Of a DNA stretch of 64,000 nucleotides, positions 36,597-46,309 are shown in pieces. Source of the DNA: an uncultured Collinsella sp. (lineage in GTDB: Bacteria; Actinomycetota; Coriobacteriia; Coriobacteriales; Coriobacteriaceae); NCBI GenBank assembly GCA_900541695.1, contig UQKL01000012.1:10750-74749 (forward strand), written 5' to 3'. The notes below the pieces were generated by a model. The model was not told where the DNA came from. It was given only the letters and a program-made list of their open reading frames with translations, and searched no databases. Each line of letters begins with the position of its first letter. The first letter of the stretch is position 1. Both the position numbers and the translations under genes were made by a program.

Positions 36597-37910
36597 CTAC
36601 AGGCGCTCGCGAACCGCCTCGACCACGTTGGCCAGATCGACGAGGGCCTCGTCATGGCTCTCCATGTCGCGCACCTTGACCTTGCCGGCGGCAAGCTCGT
36701 CGCCACCCAGGACCAAAATGAGCTTGGCGCCCACCTTATCGGCCTGCTTAAACTGAGCTTTGAGCGAACGACCCTGGTAGTCGGCCTCGGTCACGATGCC
36801 AGCGGCGCGAAGCTCCTGCGTGATGGCAAAGACGTTCTGGCGCAGCTCCTTGCCGGCATTGGCGACGTAGACGCACGGGGCCTCCTCGGCACCCAGGTCG
36901 CTGCCAAAGGCCTGCAGGGCCAGCAGCGCACGCTCAAAACCGACGGCAAAGCCGACGCCGGCCGTAGGCTTGCCGCCCTCGAGCTCGACCAGGCCGTCGT
37001 AGCGGCCGCCGCCGCCGATGGAGCCGACGCCGGCGCCAGGGGCCTCGACCTCAAAGACGGTACGGGTGTAGTAGTCCAGGCCGCGCACCAAGGTGGGATC
37101 CTCGACATACTCGATACCGGCGGCATCCAGATAGCGCTTGACCTGCTCGTAGTGTTCGCGGCACTCGTCGCACAGGTTGTCACCCATCAGCGGAGCCTCG
37201 GCCATGATCTCGCGGCAATGGTCGTTCTTGCAGTCGAAGGCGCGCAGCGGGTTAAGCTCGGCGCGCTCTCGGCACTCGTCGCACATCTCGTCGGCGTGGT
37301 CGAGAATGAACTGCTTAACCTGCTCGCGATAGGCCGGACGGCACTGGGGATCGCCCATCGAGTTAATGAGCAGACGGAGCTTGGAAAGATCGAAGCCCAG
37401 ACGCTTGTAGAACTCCATGAGCATGATGATGCACTCGGCGTCTGCCGCCGGATCGGGAGCGCCGAGCCACTCGATGCCCACCTGATGGAACTGGCGCAGG
37501 CGGCCCTTCTGGGGACGCTCGCCGCGGAACATGGCCTCGGCGTAGTAAGCCTTAAACGGCGTGGAGCCCTGGGGCACCAGGTTGTTCTCCACGACGGCGC
37601 GCACCACACCGGCCGTGCCCTCGGGACGAAGGGCCAGACGCTGCTTAGGCTTGAGCTTGGTATCGGTGCCTTCGGTAAAGACGCGCTCCAGGTTGGCGCC
37701 GCTAAACACGCGGAACATCTCCTTGCGCACGACGTCGGTCGACTGGCCGATGCCGTGGACAAAGACGTCCACCTGCTCGATCGCGGGCGTCTCGATGGGC
37801 TTAAAGCCAAACGGCTCGAATACGCTGGCCGCAATCTGCTGCATCTTTTGCCAGGCGCGCATCTCGGCGCCGATAAGGTCGCGGGTTCCCTCCGCCTTCT
37901 GTGCCTGCAT
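36597..37910 (-). CDS. hisS: Histidyl-tRNA synthetase
   Basis: Charges tRNA-His. The 437-residue class II synthetase has motif 2 (EAMFRGERPQKGRLRQFHQVGIE), the HisA motif LVRGLDYYTRTVFE, motif 3 (AVGFERALLAL) and a C-terminal anticodon domain. Between motif 2 and HisA it carries a Cys-rich segment (CDECRE, CKNDHC, CDECRE) that may bind zinc. The ATG of MQAQKAEG was preferred to an in-frame TTG two codons earlier; GAAAGGTG is the ribosome site. Confidence 0.96.
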   Translation of the reverse strand: MQAQKAEGTRDLIGAEMRAWQKMQQIAASVFEPFGFKPIETPAIEQVDVFVHGIGQSTDVVRKEMFRVFSGANLERVFTEGTDTKLKPKQRLALRPEGTAGVVRAVVENNLVPQGSTPFKAYYAEAMFRGERPQKGRLRQFHQVGIEWLGAPDPAADAECIIMLMEFYKRLGFDLSKLRLLINSMGDPQCRPAYREQVKQFILDHADEMCDECRERAELNPLRAFDCKNDHCREIMAEAPLMGDNLCDECREHYEQVKRYLDAAGIEYVEDPTLVRGLDYYTRTVFEVEAPGAGVGSIGGGGRYDGLVELEGGKPTAGVGFAVGFERALLALQAFGSDLGAEEAPCVYVANAGKELRQNVFAITQELRAAGIVTEADYQGRSLKAQFKQADKVGAKLILVLGGDELAAGKVKVRDMESHDEALVDLANVVEAVRERL

Positions 37911-37975
37911 GGGCAAACACCTTTCTTTTGTATCGCGTCATAGGTAGTGGACATTATACGGCACAAAGCAGCAAC

Positions 37976-38035
37976 GCGGCGGCGCGTCTGACCGAACGAG
38001 GGTATGGGGACTCGTTCGGCCAGATGCGCCGCCGC
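37976..38035. other. Long intergenic hairpin upstream of hisS
   Basis: GCGGCGGCGC (37976-37985) pairs with GCGCCGCCGC (38026-38035), continuing inward through a near-perfect stem to CGAACGAG/CTCGTTCG. No T-run follows on either strand. It lies between the hisS promoter region and a family B repeat. Confidence 0.5.
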
Positions 38036-38041
38036 TATTTG

Positions 38042-38105
38042 TGATCCCTTTTCCTCCGTCCCCTTCGGGTCACATGATCTGCTGGGGACGGAGGAAAACG
38101 GATCA
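38042..38105. repeat. Family B palindromic repeat, copy 2
   Basis: TGATCC, then TTTTCCTCCGTCCCC and, inverted 20-odd bases later, GGGGACGGAGGAAAA followed by GGATCA. A small side stem (GTGATCC with GGGTCAC) lies within. Its right end coincides with the truncation point of the adjacent MFS remnant. Confidence 0.7.
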
Positions 38106-38462
38106 TTTCGTAGGCCCGTGGCCGCCTTGGAAACCGAATGATGGTACGAGCATCCATTCGGCTTCCAGGGCAGCCACAGACAGAACGGAGCGAACAGAAA
38201 AGAGCACGTAGACCTGCCATAGCTCACCGACAAAGCTCATGCCGGCAAGAACGGCAGAGGTGGCGATTACAGTGAGGGAGCCCAAAACGCGACCGCTTAC
38301 TTTATCGGCAACATGACCGATCACAAGTGAGCCGATAACGCTCACCACGGTGGAGATGGCGTTGGAGATGTTGTACTGCGCAAGCGTGATGCCCAGGTCG
38401 CTGACGACGAGCGGCTGAAACAGGCTCATGCAGTTAACGAAAATCGTGTAACACGTGGCCAT
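38103..38462 (-). pseudogene. Truncated MFS transporter remnant
   Basis: The frame of 119 codons shows the start of a major facilitator protein: helix 1 ending LFQPLVVSDLG, then LAQYNISNAISTVVSVIGSL and the loop-2 motif GHVADKVSGRVLGS, then helices 3-4. After about 95 residues it changes into an unrelated tail and stops at the edge of a family B repeat, so roughly three quarters of a normal 400-residue transporter is missing. The N-terminus also lacks a clear ribosome site. Confidence 0.65.
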
Positions 38463-38479
38463 GATGACAAAGCCAGGCG

Positions 38480-38565
38480 CCGGTAGTGCCCAAGATTGCC
38501 TTGAAAGACAAGGGCATAGGCCTTATGGCCATGCCCGCAGGCTTGAAAGGCAAGGTTGGGTACTA
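38480..38565. other. Imperfect hairpin before the M20 amidohydrolase 3' end
   Basis: CCGGTAGT near 38482 and ACTACCGG near 38559 are inverse complements, and the stem continues with interruptions (CCCAA/TTGGG, TTGCCTT/AAGGCAA). It overlaps the amidohydrolase stop codon and could end that transcript. Confidence 0.45.
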
Positions 38566-39861
38566 CCGGTGGTCGGCGATATAGCCCAAAGCGACCGCCG
38601 TGTAAGCCGCGGCACCAAGTGGCAGCTCGGCATCGCTAAAGCGCGCCTTGGGATGATGCTGGGCAAAGTGTTCGTCCGTATCGGTCACAGCCGCGCCGAT
38701 CGTAAAGTATGCGCTCGGTATCTCACTCGAGATAAGCGCAAAGTCCTCGCTCGCCATGGCATGGAACAGCGGCAAGAAGGCGGCCTTGGGCAGCGTCGCA
38801 CCCACGTAGCCAAGCGAAGCCTGGGTCACGTCGTCATCGAGCACGAGCGGGGGAACATCCGAGAGCGTCTCGATGGTGGCCGACGTGCGATACGTTGCGG
38901 CCACGCCGTTGACGACCTCGGCGATACGCTCCTTGAGGTGCTCCATGAGCTCAACGTCAAAGCCGCGCAGCGTGCCTTCGAGCACGCAGGTATCTGGGAT
39001 GACGTTGGCCGCTTGACCACCGGCAAACTTACCCACGGTCAGTGCGACCTCCTTGGCCGCCGGCACTTCGCGAGCGATAAGCTCCTGAAGCGCCAGGTGC
39101 ACATGGACGCCGGCCGTGATGGGGTCGATGCAGATCTCGGGGCTCGAGCCATGGCCGCCCTTGCCCTGCAGCGTGATGCGGAAACCGTACACGCCCGAAA
39201 GCGCCGGACTCCCATAGAGCACCAGGCCGAGCGGCGATTGGCTGTTAACATGCATGGCAAAAGCCGCCTGAGGGCGTGGGTTCTGCAGCAGACCGTCGAC
39301 GATGGCGGCACGGGCACCCTCAAAGGTTTCCTCGCCCGGCTGGAACAGCAACTTAACCGTGGCGTTGGCGTCGAGAAGCTCGGACTCGCGGGCCTTGAGC
39401 ATACGAGCCGCACCAAGCAGCGCCGTCGCGTGCATATCGTGACCGCAAGCATGCATGCAGCCATTGGTGGATGCAAAGGGCTCGCCGGATTCCTCGGCAA
39501 CGGGCAGGGCATCCATGTCGCCGCGGAGCATGATGACCGTACCGGCCTGCTTGTCCGTGCACGTACCGTTACCCCGAGCAGCAGCTGCCGCGCCGGCACC
39601 GATAAGGCCAACGACACAGGAGCCGTCAACAAGCACGGCATAGGGAATATCCATCTCGTCCAGACGCGCCTGGATAAAGGCGGACGTCTGCGGAAGGTTG
39701 TTACCCAGCTCGGGCATCTGGTGTAGATCGTGTCGCCACACAGCAAGCTCGTCTGCAAAAGTCTGAGCTTCTGCAACAAGACCGTCACCGATAGCGGCCT
39801 GCGCCGCTGCGGTAGCCTTGGGCGCTGGTTGCGGTTGAAAATCGGACAAAGCTGGTGCCAT
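38563..39861 (-). CDS. M20-family amidohydrolase/peptidase
   Basis: A 432-residue metallohydrolase of the M20D type (hippurate hydrolase, N-acyl amino acid amidohydrolase). Seen are WRHDLHQMPELG, the metal site HACGHDMHATALLGAA, the catalytic Glu in FQPGEETFEGA, a dimerisation domain (GKGGHGSSPE), and the final metal ligand His in a C-terminal stretch (PLFHAMASEDFA). The substrate is not predictable from sequence. The ATG follows GGAGGG; the preceding in-frame extension lacks a ribosome site. Confidence 0.9.
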   Translation of the reverse strand: MAPALSDFQPQPAPKATAAAQAAIGDGLVAEAQTFADELAVWRHDLHQMPELGNNLPQTSAFIQARLDEMDIPYAVLVDGSCVVGLIGAGAAAAARGNGTCTDKQAGTVIMLRGDMDALPVAEESGEPFASTNGCMHACGHDMHATALLGAARMLKARESELLDANATVKLLFQPGEETFEGARAAIVDGLLQNPRPQAAFAMHVNSQSPLGLVLYGSPALSGVYGFRITLQGKGGHGSSPEICIDPITAGVHVHLALQELIAREVPAAKEVALTVGKFAGGQAANVIPDTCVLEGTLRGFDVELMEHLKERIAEVVNGVAATYRTSATIETLSDVPPLVLDDDVTQASLGYVGATLPKAAFLPLFHAMASEDFALISSEIPSAYFTIGAAVTDTDEHFAQHHPKARFSDAELPLGAAAYTAVALGYIADHR

Positions 39862-39939
39862 AGATGCCCTCCAGTAACGTTTTTGCAGCAAGCACTTTGA
39901 TAGCATAAAGTGCAAGGTACAACTTTAAGGGCGACGCAT

Positions 39940-39965
39940 AAAAAATGCCGCCCCGGGAGGGCGGC
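39940..39965 (-). terminator. Terminator of the EamA permease gene
   Basis: GCCGCCC (39947-39953) pairs with GGGCGGC (39959-39965), followed on the minus strand by six T; it lies 13 bp past the permease stop. Confidence 0.85.
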
Positions 39966-39977
39966 GCAACAAGTTGT

Positions 39978-40961
39978 TTACAATTGCGGGCGCGGCTTTT
40001 TGCGCAAAAAATCGAAGTGAGTCTCACTCAAGATAATCGACAGGAAGATAAGCACGAAGCCGGCGAGTAGGCGCGAGGTGAGCGCCTCCCCCATCAGCAG
40101 CACCGAAAACAACACGCCCGAAGGCGACTCCATCGAAAGGAGCAGTGAGCCCGTCGAAGCCGGGACATGCGCCAGGCCGACGTTTTGGATGAGCAGAGCC
40201 ACGCATGTGCAGCCCACCGAGAGAAACGCCATCACACCGATAAAGTTCGGCGTCCACACGGACAGAGGCGCCTGGGTCTCGAATAGCAGCGACGAGACCA
40301 GGCTCAGCACGCCGTTGCCCACAAACATCCAAAACGTGATAACGTTGATGTCCATTTTGCGACCGTACTTGGCGGTCACCGCCATCTGGATGGCGAAGAA
40401 GACCGCGCCTGCCAGCGTAATGACGTCACCGATGTTGAACTCGACGCTATCGAGCGCCACCAAGCCAATGCCCGCCAAGCACAGCAGTGCCGCGCCCAGG
40501 TTATAGCGGGTGAGTTTTTCTCCGCTCAGAAGATAGCTCGCGAACGGCACGAGGATGCAATACGTGCCCGTCAAAAAAGCATTCTTGCCCGCCGTAGTAT
40601 ATGCCAGACCGACCGTCTGCAACGCATAGGCCGCCCACATGAGCACGCCCATACTCAGGCCAACGATCAGATTGCGAGCGTTGAAATGTGCAGTGATGCG
40701 CTTGTGGAAGACGGCAAACATGACCAACGCTGCAGGCAGAAAGCGTACATAGAGCAGCTCGAACACCGGAATGGTGCCGAGTGCGTCCTTCATAGTGGTA
40801 AAGGAGTAGCCCCAGATGACCGCCACCGAAAGTAGCAAAACTTTCCAGAACAGCGGGGAGCGTGCGCCGGCGCCCCTGGGAATACCGCCCGCGCCCAAAT
40901 CCTCACGGGCCACAGGGCTATCGGGCATGTTTTCGATTTCGTTGGCAGCGTATTGGGCCAT
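39978..40961 (-). CDS. EamA-family (DMT superfamily) permease
   Basis: A 327-residue membrane protein with ten predicted helices in two EamA repeats (about 35-165 and 175-315); the second repeat includes TKYGRKMDINVITFWM and ends in helices with SPSGVLFSVLLMGEALT. Members export amino acids, nucleotides or other metabolites; the substrate is unknown. A polar N-terminal tail of about 35 residues precedes helix 1. The ATG follows GTGAGGATG. It is monocistronic. Confidence 0.9.
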   Translation of the reverse strand: MAQYAANEIENMPDSPVAREDLGAGGIPRGAGARSPLFWKVLLLSVAVIWGYSFTTMKDALGTIPVFELLYVRFLPAALVMFAVFHKRITAHFNARNLIVGLSMGVLMWAAYALQTVGLAYTTAGKNAFLTGTYCILVPFASYLLSGEKLTRYNLGAALLCLAGIGLVALDSVEFNIGDVITLAGAVFFAIQMAVTAKYGRKMDINVITFWMFVGNGVLSLVSSLLFETQAPLSVWTPNFIGVMAFLSVGCTCVALLIQNVGLAHVPASTGSLLLSMESPSGVLFSVLLMGEALTSRLLAGFVLIFLSIILSETHFDFLRKKPRPQL

Positions 40962-41037
40962 GGAACATCCTCACACTCAATCTGGGCGTGGTGTCCGCAC
41001 GCGTATGGCTGCGTGCCGCCTCATGGTCAAATAAAAA

Positions 41038-41067
41038 CGGGGCGCACCGGACCCCCGGCACGCCCCG
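41038..41067 (-). terminator. Terminator of the yhgE pair
   Basis: CGGGGCG (41038-41044) and CGCCCCG (41061-41067) with a partly paired interior; TTTTTATTT follows on the minus strand. It lies 95 bp beyond the second YhgE gene. Confidence 0.75.
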
Positions 41068-41161
41068 CTACTGTAGCAACAACCAAGCAGCCCACGCAAT
41101 CCAGCCCACTAAAGCGTCGGCAGAGTAAACCTCGATGTTTCGTCGATGTCACGCTGTTGCA

Positions 41162-43351
41162 CTAAATAAGTTTCGTGCTTTCAAGCTTTTCGATAATCCA
41201 GTCGTTGGCTTTGATGACCGGGCGGCGGAAGATGACGCCCAGGGCCAGCGACGGAATCAGATAGCTCGCCAGAATACCCAGCTCAACCCAGTACTCCATA
41301 TGGTAGGCGCCAGCCATGGCGGCATGCATGGCGTTGATGCCGTGAGTAAACGGCAGGAACGGATAGATCGCCTGGAACACGGGGCCGGTCATCTCGATGG
41401 GGAACGTGCCGCCCGAGCCGCCGACCTGCATGACCAACAGCACGACTGCGAGCGCCTTGCCGATATCGCCAAACGAAACCGTAAGCGTGTAGACGATATT
41501 GGAGAACACGAGACTCGCGACCCAGCCCGCTAGCACAAACTGCAGCGGGTTGTCGCACTGAATGCCAAAGAACAGAATGTCGCCCGCGCACACGAGCGTT
41601 GCCTGCAGCAGAGCCAAACCGCCAAAGAACAGGTAACGACCCAGATAGATCTCGTGCAAGCGCACGGGGATGAGCTCGTTGATGAGCTCATCGTCGACCG
41701 AGACCTTCATCATGGCCGCCAGTACGATCGAGCCGACCCAGAGCGACAGAATCGTGTAGAACGGCGCCATGGCCGAACCGTAGTTGCGAATCGGATAGAC
41801 CGGCTTGCGGTCGAGCGCGACGGGGCCGGAAAGCGACACGGCCAGACCCTCGGGATCATTGCCGATCATCGTCTTGATCGTAGCGAGGTCATCCGACATC
41901 AAGGCGCCGTCGAGCTCGTCCTTGAAAGCGCTGATCTTGTCCGACGCCTCACCCAGCTGATCGGAAGCCTTGTTGACCAGCTTTGCAGCCTTGGAGAGGC
42001 CCTTTGCCAGCGAACCGGATGCGTCGGTCAGGCCGGCAACAGCACTATCCAGGTCGCCCGAGATACCGTTGAGCGAATCCAAAACGCCCGAAATAGTCTT
42101 CTTGAGCTCCTTGGCCTTAACCGAGAACGTGGAATCGTAGTCGGACTTGGCTCCCGAAATGCCCGCCTTGGCATCGGCGATGGCCTGGTCGACCTCAGCA
42201 CGCATGCTGTTGACCTCTGCCATACTGTTAGAAAGGGACTTAGCGGTTGCCGTTAGGTCCTTGGCGTTGTTTCGATACTCCACCGCGATCCTGCTCAGCG
42301 ATGTTGCCACAGACTTGAGGCTCTCCTGGAGCTTTTCGTCACTGACCTGCTCGGCAAAGCCGCGGAGCTGGTCGGCCGTGGCGTCGATATCGTCGGCACG
42401 TGTATTGAGCGCCGTCGCGGCATCGTTGAGTTGGGACACCGTAAGGTCGACATGCTGGTTCGCGGCATCGAACGCCTTCGCGAGCTCGGCAGACACATTG
42501 TCGAACGAACCCGCACTTCCATCGATCGCGGCATCGATGGCATCGTTTGCCGTCTTAAGCGCTTCTTTGGAATCATCGATGCCGCTCTTGGCATGCTCCA
42601 TCAGCTGCTTGGTCGACTCATCGACCGTACCCGTCTGCTGGAGCATACCGCTCGCCGACGTCAACGAATCGGACGTAGAGCTCAAAATGCCCGCCAGCGA
42701 CGAAGCATTAGCCTGAACGTCTTGCAGGTCCTCAATCGAATCGCCGAGCGTCGAGGACAGGTTGGCGATAAAGTTGCTGACTTGGTCGGTGCTCATGTAA
42801 TCGAGCAGGCTGGACACCGTCTTAAGACCGATGCTCGTAATGGTCTTGGTAAAAGATTCGTTAACCTGGTTCTGAACGGCGCTCGAACCCTTCTCGGTCA
42901 CGATCTGCGCGATGGCGTTGGCCTTCTGGTTCTCGTAAAACCCGATATCGGCGTGTTTCACGTCGGTCGAGAAAAGCGTCATCATGTCGGCGCTAAACGT
43001 TTTGGGGATAACGACGGCAGCATAGTACGCGCCCGACTTAACGCCCTCGATAGCCTTTTCGCGATCGTTAAGCACAACCCAATCGAAGCTCTCGTTGCCG
43101 CGTAGGGTGGCGGTCACGTTTTCGCCCACGTTAACCTCGACGGGGATCAGATCGCTCTCGTAACCCTCATCGGTGTTGACCACGGCGATCTTAAGATTGC
43201 CGGTGTTGCCGTACGGATCCCAGCTGCCGGCGATGTTAAACCACGCGTACAGACACGGCACGATAATGAGGCCCATCACGACAACCAAGCCGATTACGGA
43301 GCGAGACACGTTTTGGACATCGCGCTTAAACAGATGCAGGATGTTCTTCAT
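41162..43351 (-). CDS. YhgE/Pip-family membrane protein (second of pair)
   Basis: A 729-residue protein with an N-terminal helix (about 18-40, VVVMGLIIVPCLYAWFNIAGSWDPYGNTGNLKIAVVN), a long extracytoplasmic coiled-coil-rich middle (about 45-530), and a C-terminal ABC-2-like set of five or six helices. YhgE/Pip proteins act in export in Gram-positives, some linked to phage reception or to type VII secretion-like transport; the exact function is unsettled. Its ATG follows AAAGGAGGTGAGG, immediately after the stop codon of the larger paralogue, so the two are made together. Confidence 0.88.
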   Translation of the reverse strand: MKNILHLFKRDVQNVSRSVIGLVVVMGLIIVPCLYAWFNIAGSWDPYGNTGNLKIAVVNTDEGYESDLIPVEVNVGENVTATLRGNESFDWVVLNDREKAIEGVKSGAYYAAVVIPKTFSADMMTLFSTDVKHADIGFYENQKANAIAQIVTEKGSSAVQNQVNESFTKTITSIGLKTVSSLLDYMSTDQVSNFIANLSSTLGDSIEDLQDVQANASSLAGILSSTSDSLTSASGMLQQTGTVDESTKQLMEHAKSGIDDSKEALKTANDAIDAAIDGSAGSFDNVSAELAKAFDAANQHVDLTVSQLNDAATALNTRADDIDATADQLRGFAEQVSDEKLQESLKSVATSLSRIAVEYRNNAKDLTATAKSLSNSMAEVNSMRAEVDQAIADAKAGISGAKSDYDSTFSVKAKELKKTISGVLDSLNGISGDLDSAVAGLTDASGSLAKGLSKAAKLVNKASDQLGEASDKISAFKDELDGALMSDDLATIKTMIGNDPEGLAVSLSGPVALDRKPVYPIRNYGSAMAPFYTILSLWVGSIVLAAMMKVSVDDELINELIPVRLHEIYLGRYLFFGGLALLQATLVCAGDILFFGIQCDNPLQFVLAGWVASLVFSNIVYTLTVSFGDIGKALAVVLLVMQVGGSGGTFPIEMTGPVFQAIYPFLPFTHGINAMHAAMAGAYHMEYWVELGILASYLIPSLALGVIFRRPVIKANDWIIEKLESTKLI

Positions 43352-46132
43352 TTATGCCTCACCTCCTTTGGAGTGCTTGCCAAGCGGGGTGGTATCTCCA
43401 TCATTTGTGGCTGAGCTGTCGCTGCCCTGAGATTTATGGTGCGAGCCTATATGCGGCAAGCGGCCCGTGGACTGATCGCCACCCTTGGCACCACGCTCGC
43501 TGGCGTTGAGGCCAAACATGCGGCGGGCGGCAGGAATGGCGGCCGTGTGCTCGCGCATCTCGCGACGCAGGTCCTCATCGGAAAGCGCCGAGATGCGCAT
43601 CTGGGTATTGAGGCTCGCGCGGATATATTCGATATTGATAAGCCAGCCGCAGATGGCAATAACCGAGATGATCCAAATGACAAGCAGGATGATCTTGCCG
43701 TTATTGTCGATATCGAGAACCGTCGACAGGACAAAGAGCAGGACCTGAACGCCCACCACGGCGGCAAAACCGCCCTTGATGTAGTACGGGTAGCGATGTT
43801 CAAAGGCGACCGCATGATCGAGCAGTTCGCGACGGTACGAATCGGAATCGAGCATGACGCGCATGGCCGTTCGCAAGGAGTAGCGCTCGCGCGGCAGGTC
43901 GTTAGACTCGCAAATCATCATACCGGTCGTGGAAAGCTGTTTATCAAAGAGCAGGTTGAGGTTGAGCAGCAGCGGACGCAGCTGCAGGCCGATAAAGAGC
44001 GCCACGATCAAGAACACGCCCAGAATGCACAGGTTAAACAGGTAGTTGAACGAATACATACCGCCGACCGTCTCACGCAGCAGATTGATGCCATAGGTAA
44101 AGGGCAGCAGCGGGTGCAGCCACTGGAAGAAGCCGGGCATCATCTCGATGGGGTACATGCCCGACGAACCCGGGATCTGCACGATGACAAGAATGACGCC
44201 GATTGCCTTGCCGATATGCTTAAACGTAGTGGACAACGCGTAAATGATGTTGACGTACGTAAATGAGATGGCGATGCCGCCCAGCACAAATAGGAGCGGA
44301 CTGACGCACTGTACGCCAATGACCAGATCTCCCACCGTAACGATAATGGCCTGCAACGCGCCCAGGATCACCAGGAGCAACCAGCGGCCAAAGTAGCCCT
44401 GACGCGCGGTAAAGCTGCCAACGCCTTCGCGATCGACCTCGAGCTTGTAAATGGCGATGAGCACGTAGCCGCCCACCCAAAGCGCCAGATTGGTGTAGAA
44501 AGGAGCAATGCCCGAGCCGAAGCTCTTAACCGGATAGATCGACTTGGAGGTCAGCTCGACCGGAGATGCCATGAAGTCAGCAACGTCATCGACGTCGACG
44601 CCCATCAGGTCGGCCAGCTCGCCCATGGACTCGGAGGTCTGCAGCGCCTCGATGTCGTTGGCGGCGGTGGCGAGCTTGTCCTGGACCTTGGCAAGCGAGG
44701 CGTCGGTCTGGGACAGCGTGGTCTTGGCCTGACCGAGCGTAGCGTTGAGTTGCGAAAGTGTACCGCGCGCACTTGCAATAGTAGGCGTGAGGCCAGACAC
44801 GATTCCCGTCAGATCACCCGAGACGGCGGCAAATGAATCAAGCGCGCTCGAGGCCTTCGGCAGCGCGTTTTGACCCAGGTCCGTCTGGGCCTGGCCAAGG
44901 TTGGTCGCACCGGTCTGGATTGCGTTATTGATAGCGTCGCTGGCACCCGAGACAGCCGCGGCGTCATTCGTCATGGCGCTCGACTGTGCAGACAGACCGT
45001 CCTTGATGCTCTGAAGCTTTTCATTCTGCTCGCGGAGCAAATCGATGGTCGACACAATGCGCGCGTCAATTTCCTTGGAACCTGTTGACGTGTCATTGAC
45101 GAGAATTTCCAAGTGCCCGATAACGGCCTTATTGTGGTCGATCGTCGCCTGGAGAGACTCGAGCGAGTTGTCGATGCGGGTGGTCGTAGATGTGATCGTG
45201 CCCGTCAGCTTGCCAATCGCAGCGTTCGCGGAGGCTGACGTCTTGGTGAGCGCAAGGCTGCCTTCCGAGAGCGCCTTGGAGAGCGAGGCGACAGAGTTAC
45301 CCGCCGTGGCGCGAGCCTCGCCCAGCAGGTCGTTGCCCTGGGAGATCGCCTGCGTCAGTGACGGCGCCTGACTCTGCATGCCGGCAAGTGCCGCATCAGC
45401 CGAGGCGATAGCGCCACTCGTCTTATCGATGGCGGCATTCATGTCGCCAATCGAATCGCGCACTTCGCCCAACGTGTCAGAAGCCTCTGATACCGAACCG
45501 GCCAACGAATCCTGAGCCTGGGTTGCCTTGTCCTTTAAATCGACTCCGGCATCCTTGGCAATACTGGCAACGGTCTCACCCACCGTGGAGACGAACTCCG
45601 AGTTAATCTGCTGCTCGATGGTGTTTGCACCGGTGTCGGTAACCTTGGGTGCAATAGCGCTCTTTTTCTCATTGACGTAGTACGTAAGCTTGGGCTGATG
45701 GTAGTTGCCGTCGAGCATCGAGACCAGGTTATCCGAGAAGTTCTTGGGGATTACGATGGCCGCATAGTACTCACCGCTCTCGACGCCCTCCTTGGCGTCG
45801 GCCGCCGAATCGACGAAGGTCCAGCCCAACTGATCGTTCTCCTTGAGCTGATCGACGACCTTATCACCCGCGTTGAGCTCACCCACCAGGTCGTTTTGGG
45901 TGCCCTGATCGTTGTTGGCGATGGCAATCTTGATACCCTGAGTGTTTCCGTACGGATCCCAGTTTGCCACGATGTTGTACCAGGCATACAGCGAGGGAAT
46001 AACGCACACGCCGAGGGTAACCACCAAGGCGACGGGGTTCACAAGTAGTCGCTTAATGTCGCGCTTGAATATCGCAAAGGAGACCTTTGCATCGGATAGT
46101 TTGCTGCCGAGACTCACGCTTGGGCCATCCAT
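43352..46132 (-). CDS. YhgE/Pip-family membrane protein (first of pair)
   Basis: A 926-residue paralogue of the adjacent gene: N-terminal helix with VIPSLYAWYNIVANWDPYGNTQGIKIAIAN, a long extracytoplasmic region with Ala/Ser/Gln-rich heptads (about 150-500), and six C-terminal helices (about 525-740). Unlike its partner it carries about 150 further residues with two more helices (LLFVLSTVLDIDNNG onward) and a charged tail. The stop codon abuts the start of the partner with no gap. It may form a hetero-oligomer with it. Confidence 0.88.
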   Translation of the reverse strand: MDGPSVSLGSKLSDAKVSFAIFKRDIKRLLVNPVALVVTLGVCVIPSLYAWYNIVANWDPYGNTQGIKIAIANNDQGTQNDLVGELNAGDKVVDQLKENDQLGWTFVDSAADAKEGVESGEYYAAIVIPKNFSDNLVSMLDGNYHQPKLTYYVNEKKSAIAPKVTDTGANTIEQQINSEFVSTVGETVASIAKDAGVDLKDKATQAQDSLAGSVSEASDTLGEVRDSIGDMNAAIDKTSGAIASADAALAGMQSQAPSLTQAISQGNDLLGEARATAGNSVASLSKALSEGSLALTKTSASANAAIGKLTGTITSTTTRIDNSLESLQATIDHNKAVIGHLEILVNDTSTGSKEIDARIVSTIDLLREQNEKLQSIKDGLSAQSSAMTNDAAAVSGASDAINNAIQTGATNLGQAQTDLGQNALPKASSALDSFAAVSGDLTGIVSGLTPTIASARGTLSQLNATLGQAKTTLSQTDASLAKVQDKLATAANDIEALQTSESMGELADLMGVDVDDVADFMASPVELTSKSIYPVKSFGSGIAPFYTNLALWVGGYVLIAIYKLEVDREGVGSFTARQGYFGRWLLLVILGALQAIIVTVGDLVIGVQCVSPLLFVLGGIAISFTYVNIIYALSTTFKHIGKAIGVILVIVQIPGSSGMYPIEMMPGFFQWLHPLLPFTYGINLLRETVGGMYSFNYLFNLCILGVFLIVALFIGLQLRPLLLNLNLLFDKQLSTTGMMICESNDLPRERYSLRTAMRVMLDSDSYRRELLDHAVAFEHRYPYYIKGGFAAVVGVQVLLFVLSTVLDIDNNGKIILLVIWIISVIAICGWLINIEYIRASLNTQMRISALSDEDLRREMREHTAAIPAARRMFGLNASERGAKGGDQSTGRLPHIGSHHKSQGSDSSATNDGDTTPLGKHSKGGEA

Positions 46133-46309
46133 CCTGTCGTTGAATCAAATCGTACTATCGACAACCATTGTACGTAGGCGCTTTAGCGTCTCAGAGCACA
46201 ATGGTATTGAGTTTTGCGGGTAGCAATATACTACGAAGACGAATTAACGTACAGTTGTACAGTATCTTAAATTTCAGCAGGTCACAAAACCACAACCCCG
46301 ACAAATAAT
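46133..46309 (-). other. Upstream region of the yhgE pair
   Basis: No gene is seen in 46133-46504. The part next to the yhgE start contains, on the plus strand, ACAGT-TGT-ACAGT (about 46251-46263) and further AT-rich tracts suited to a promoter, but no site could be assigned with confidence. A family B palindrome and the htpG terminator fill the rest. Confidence 0.3.
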
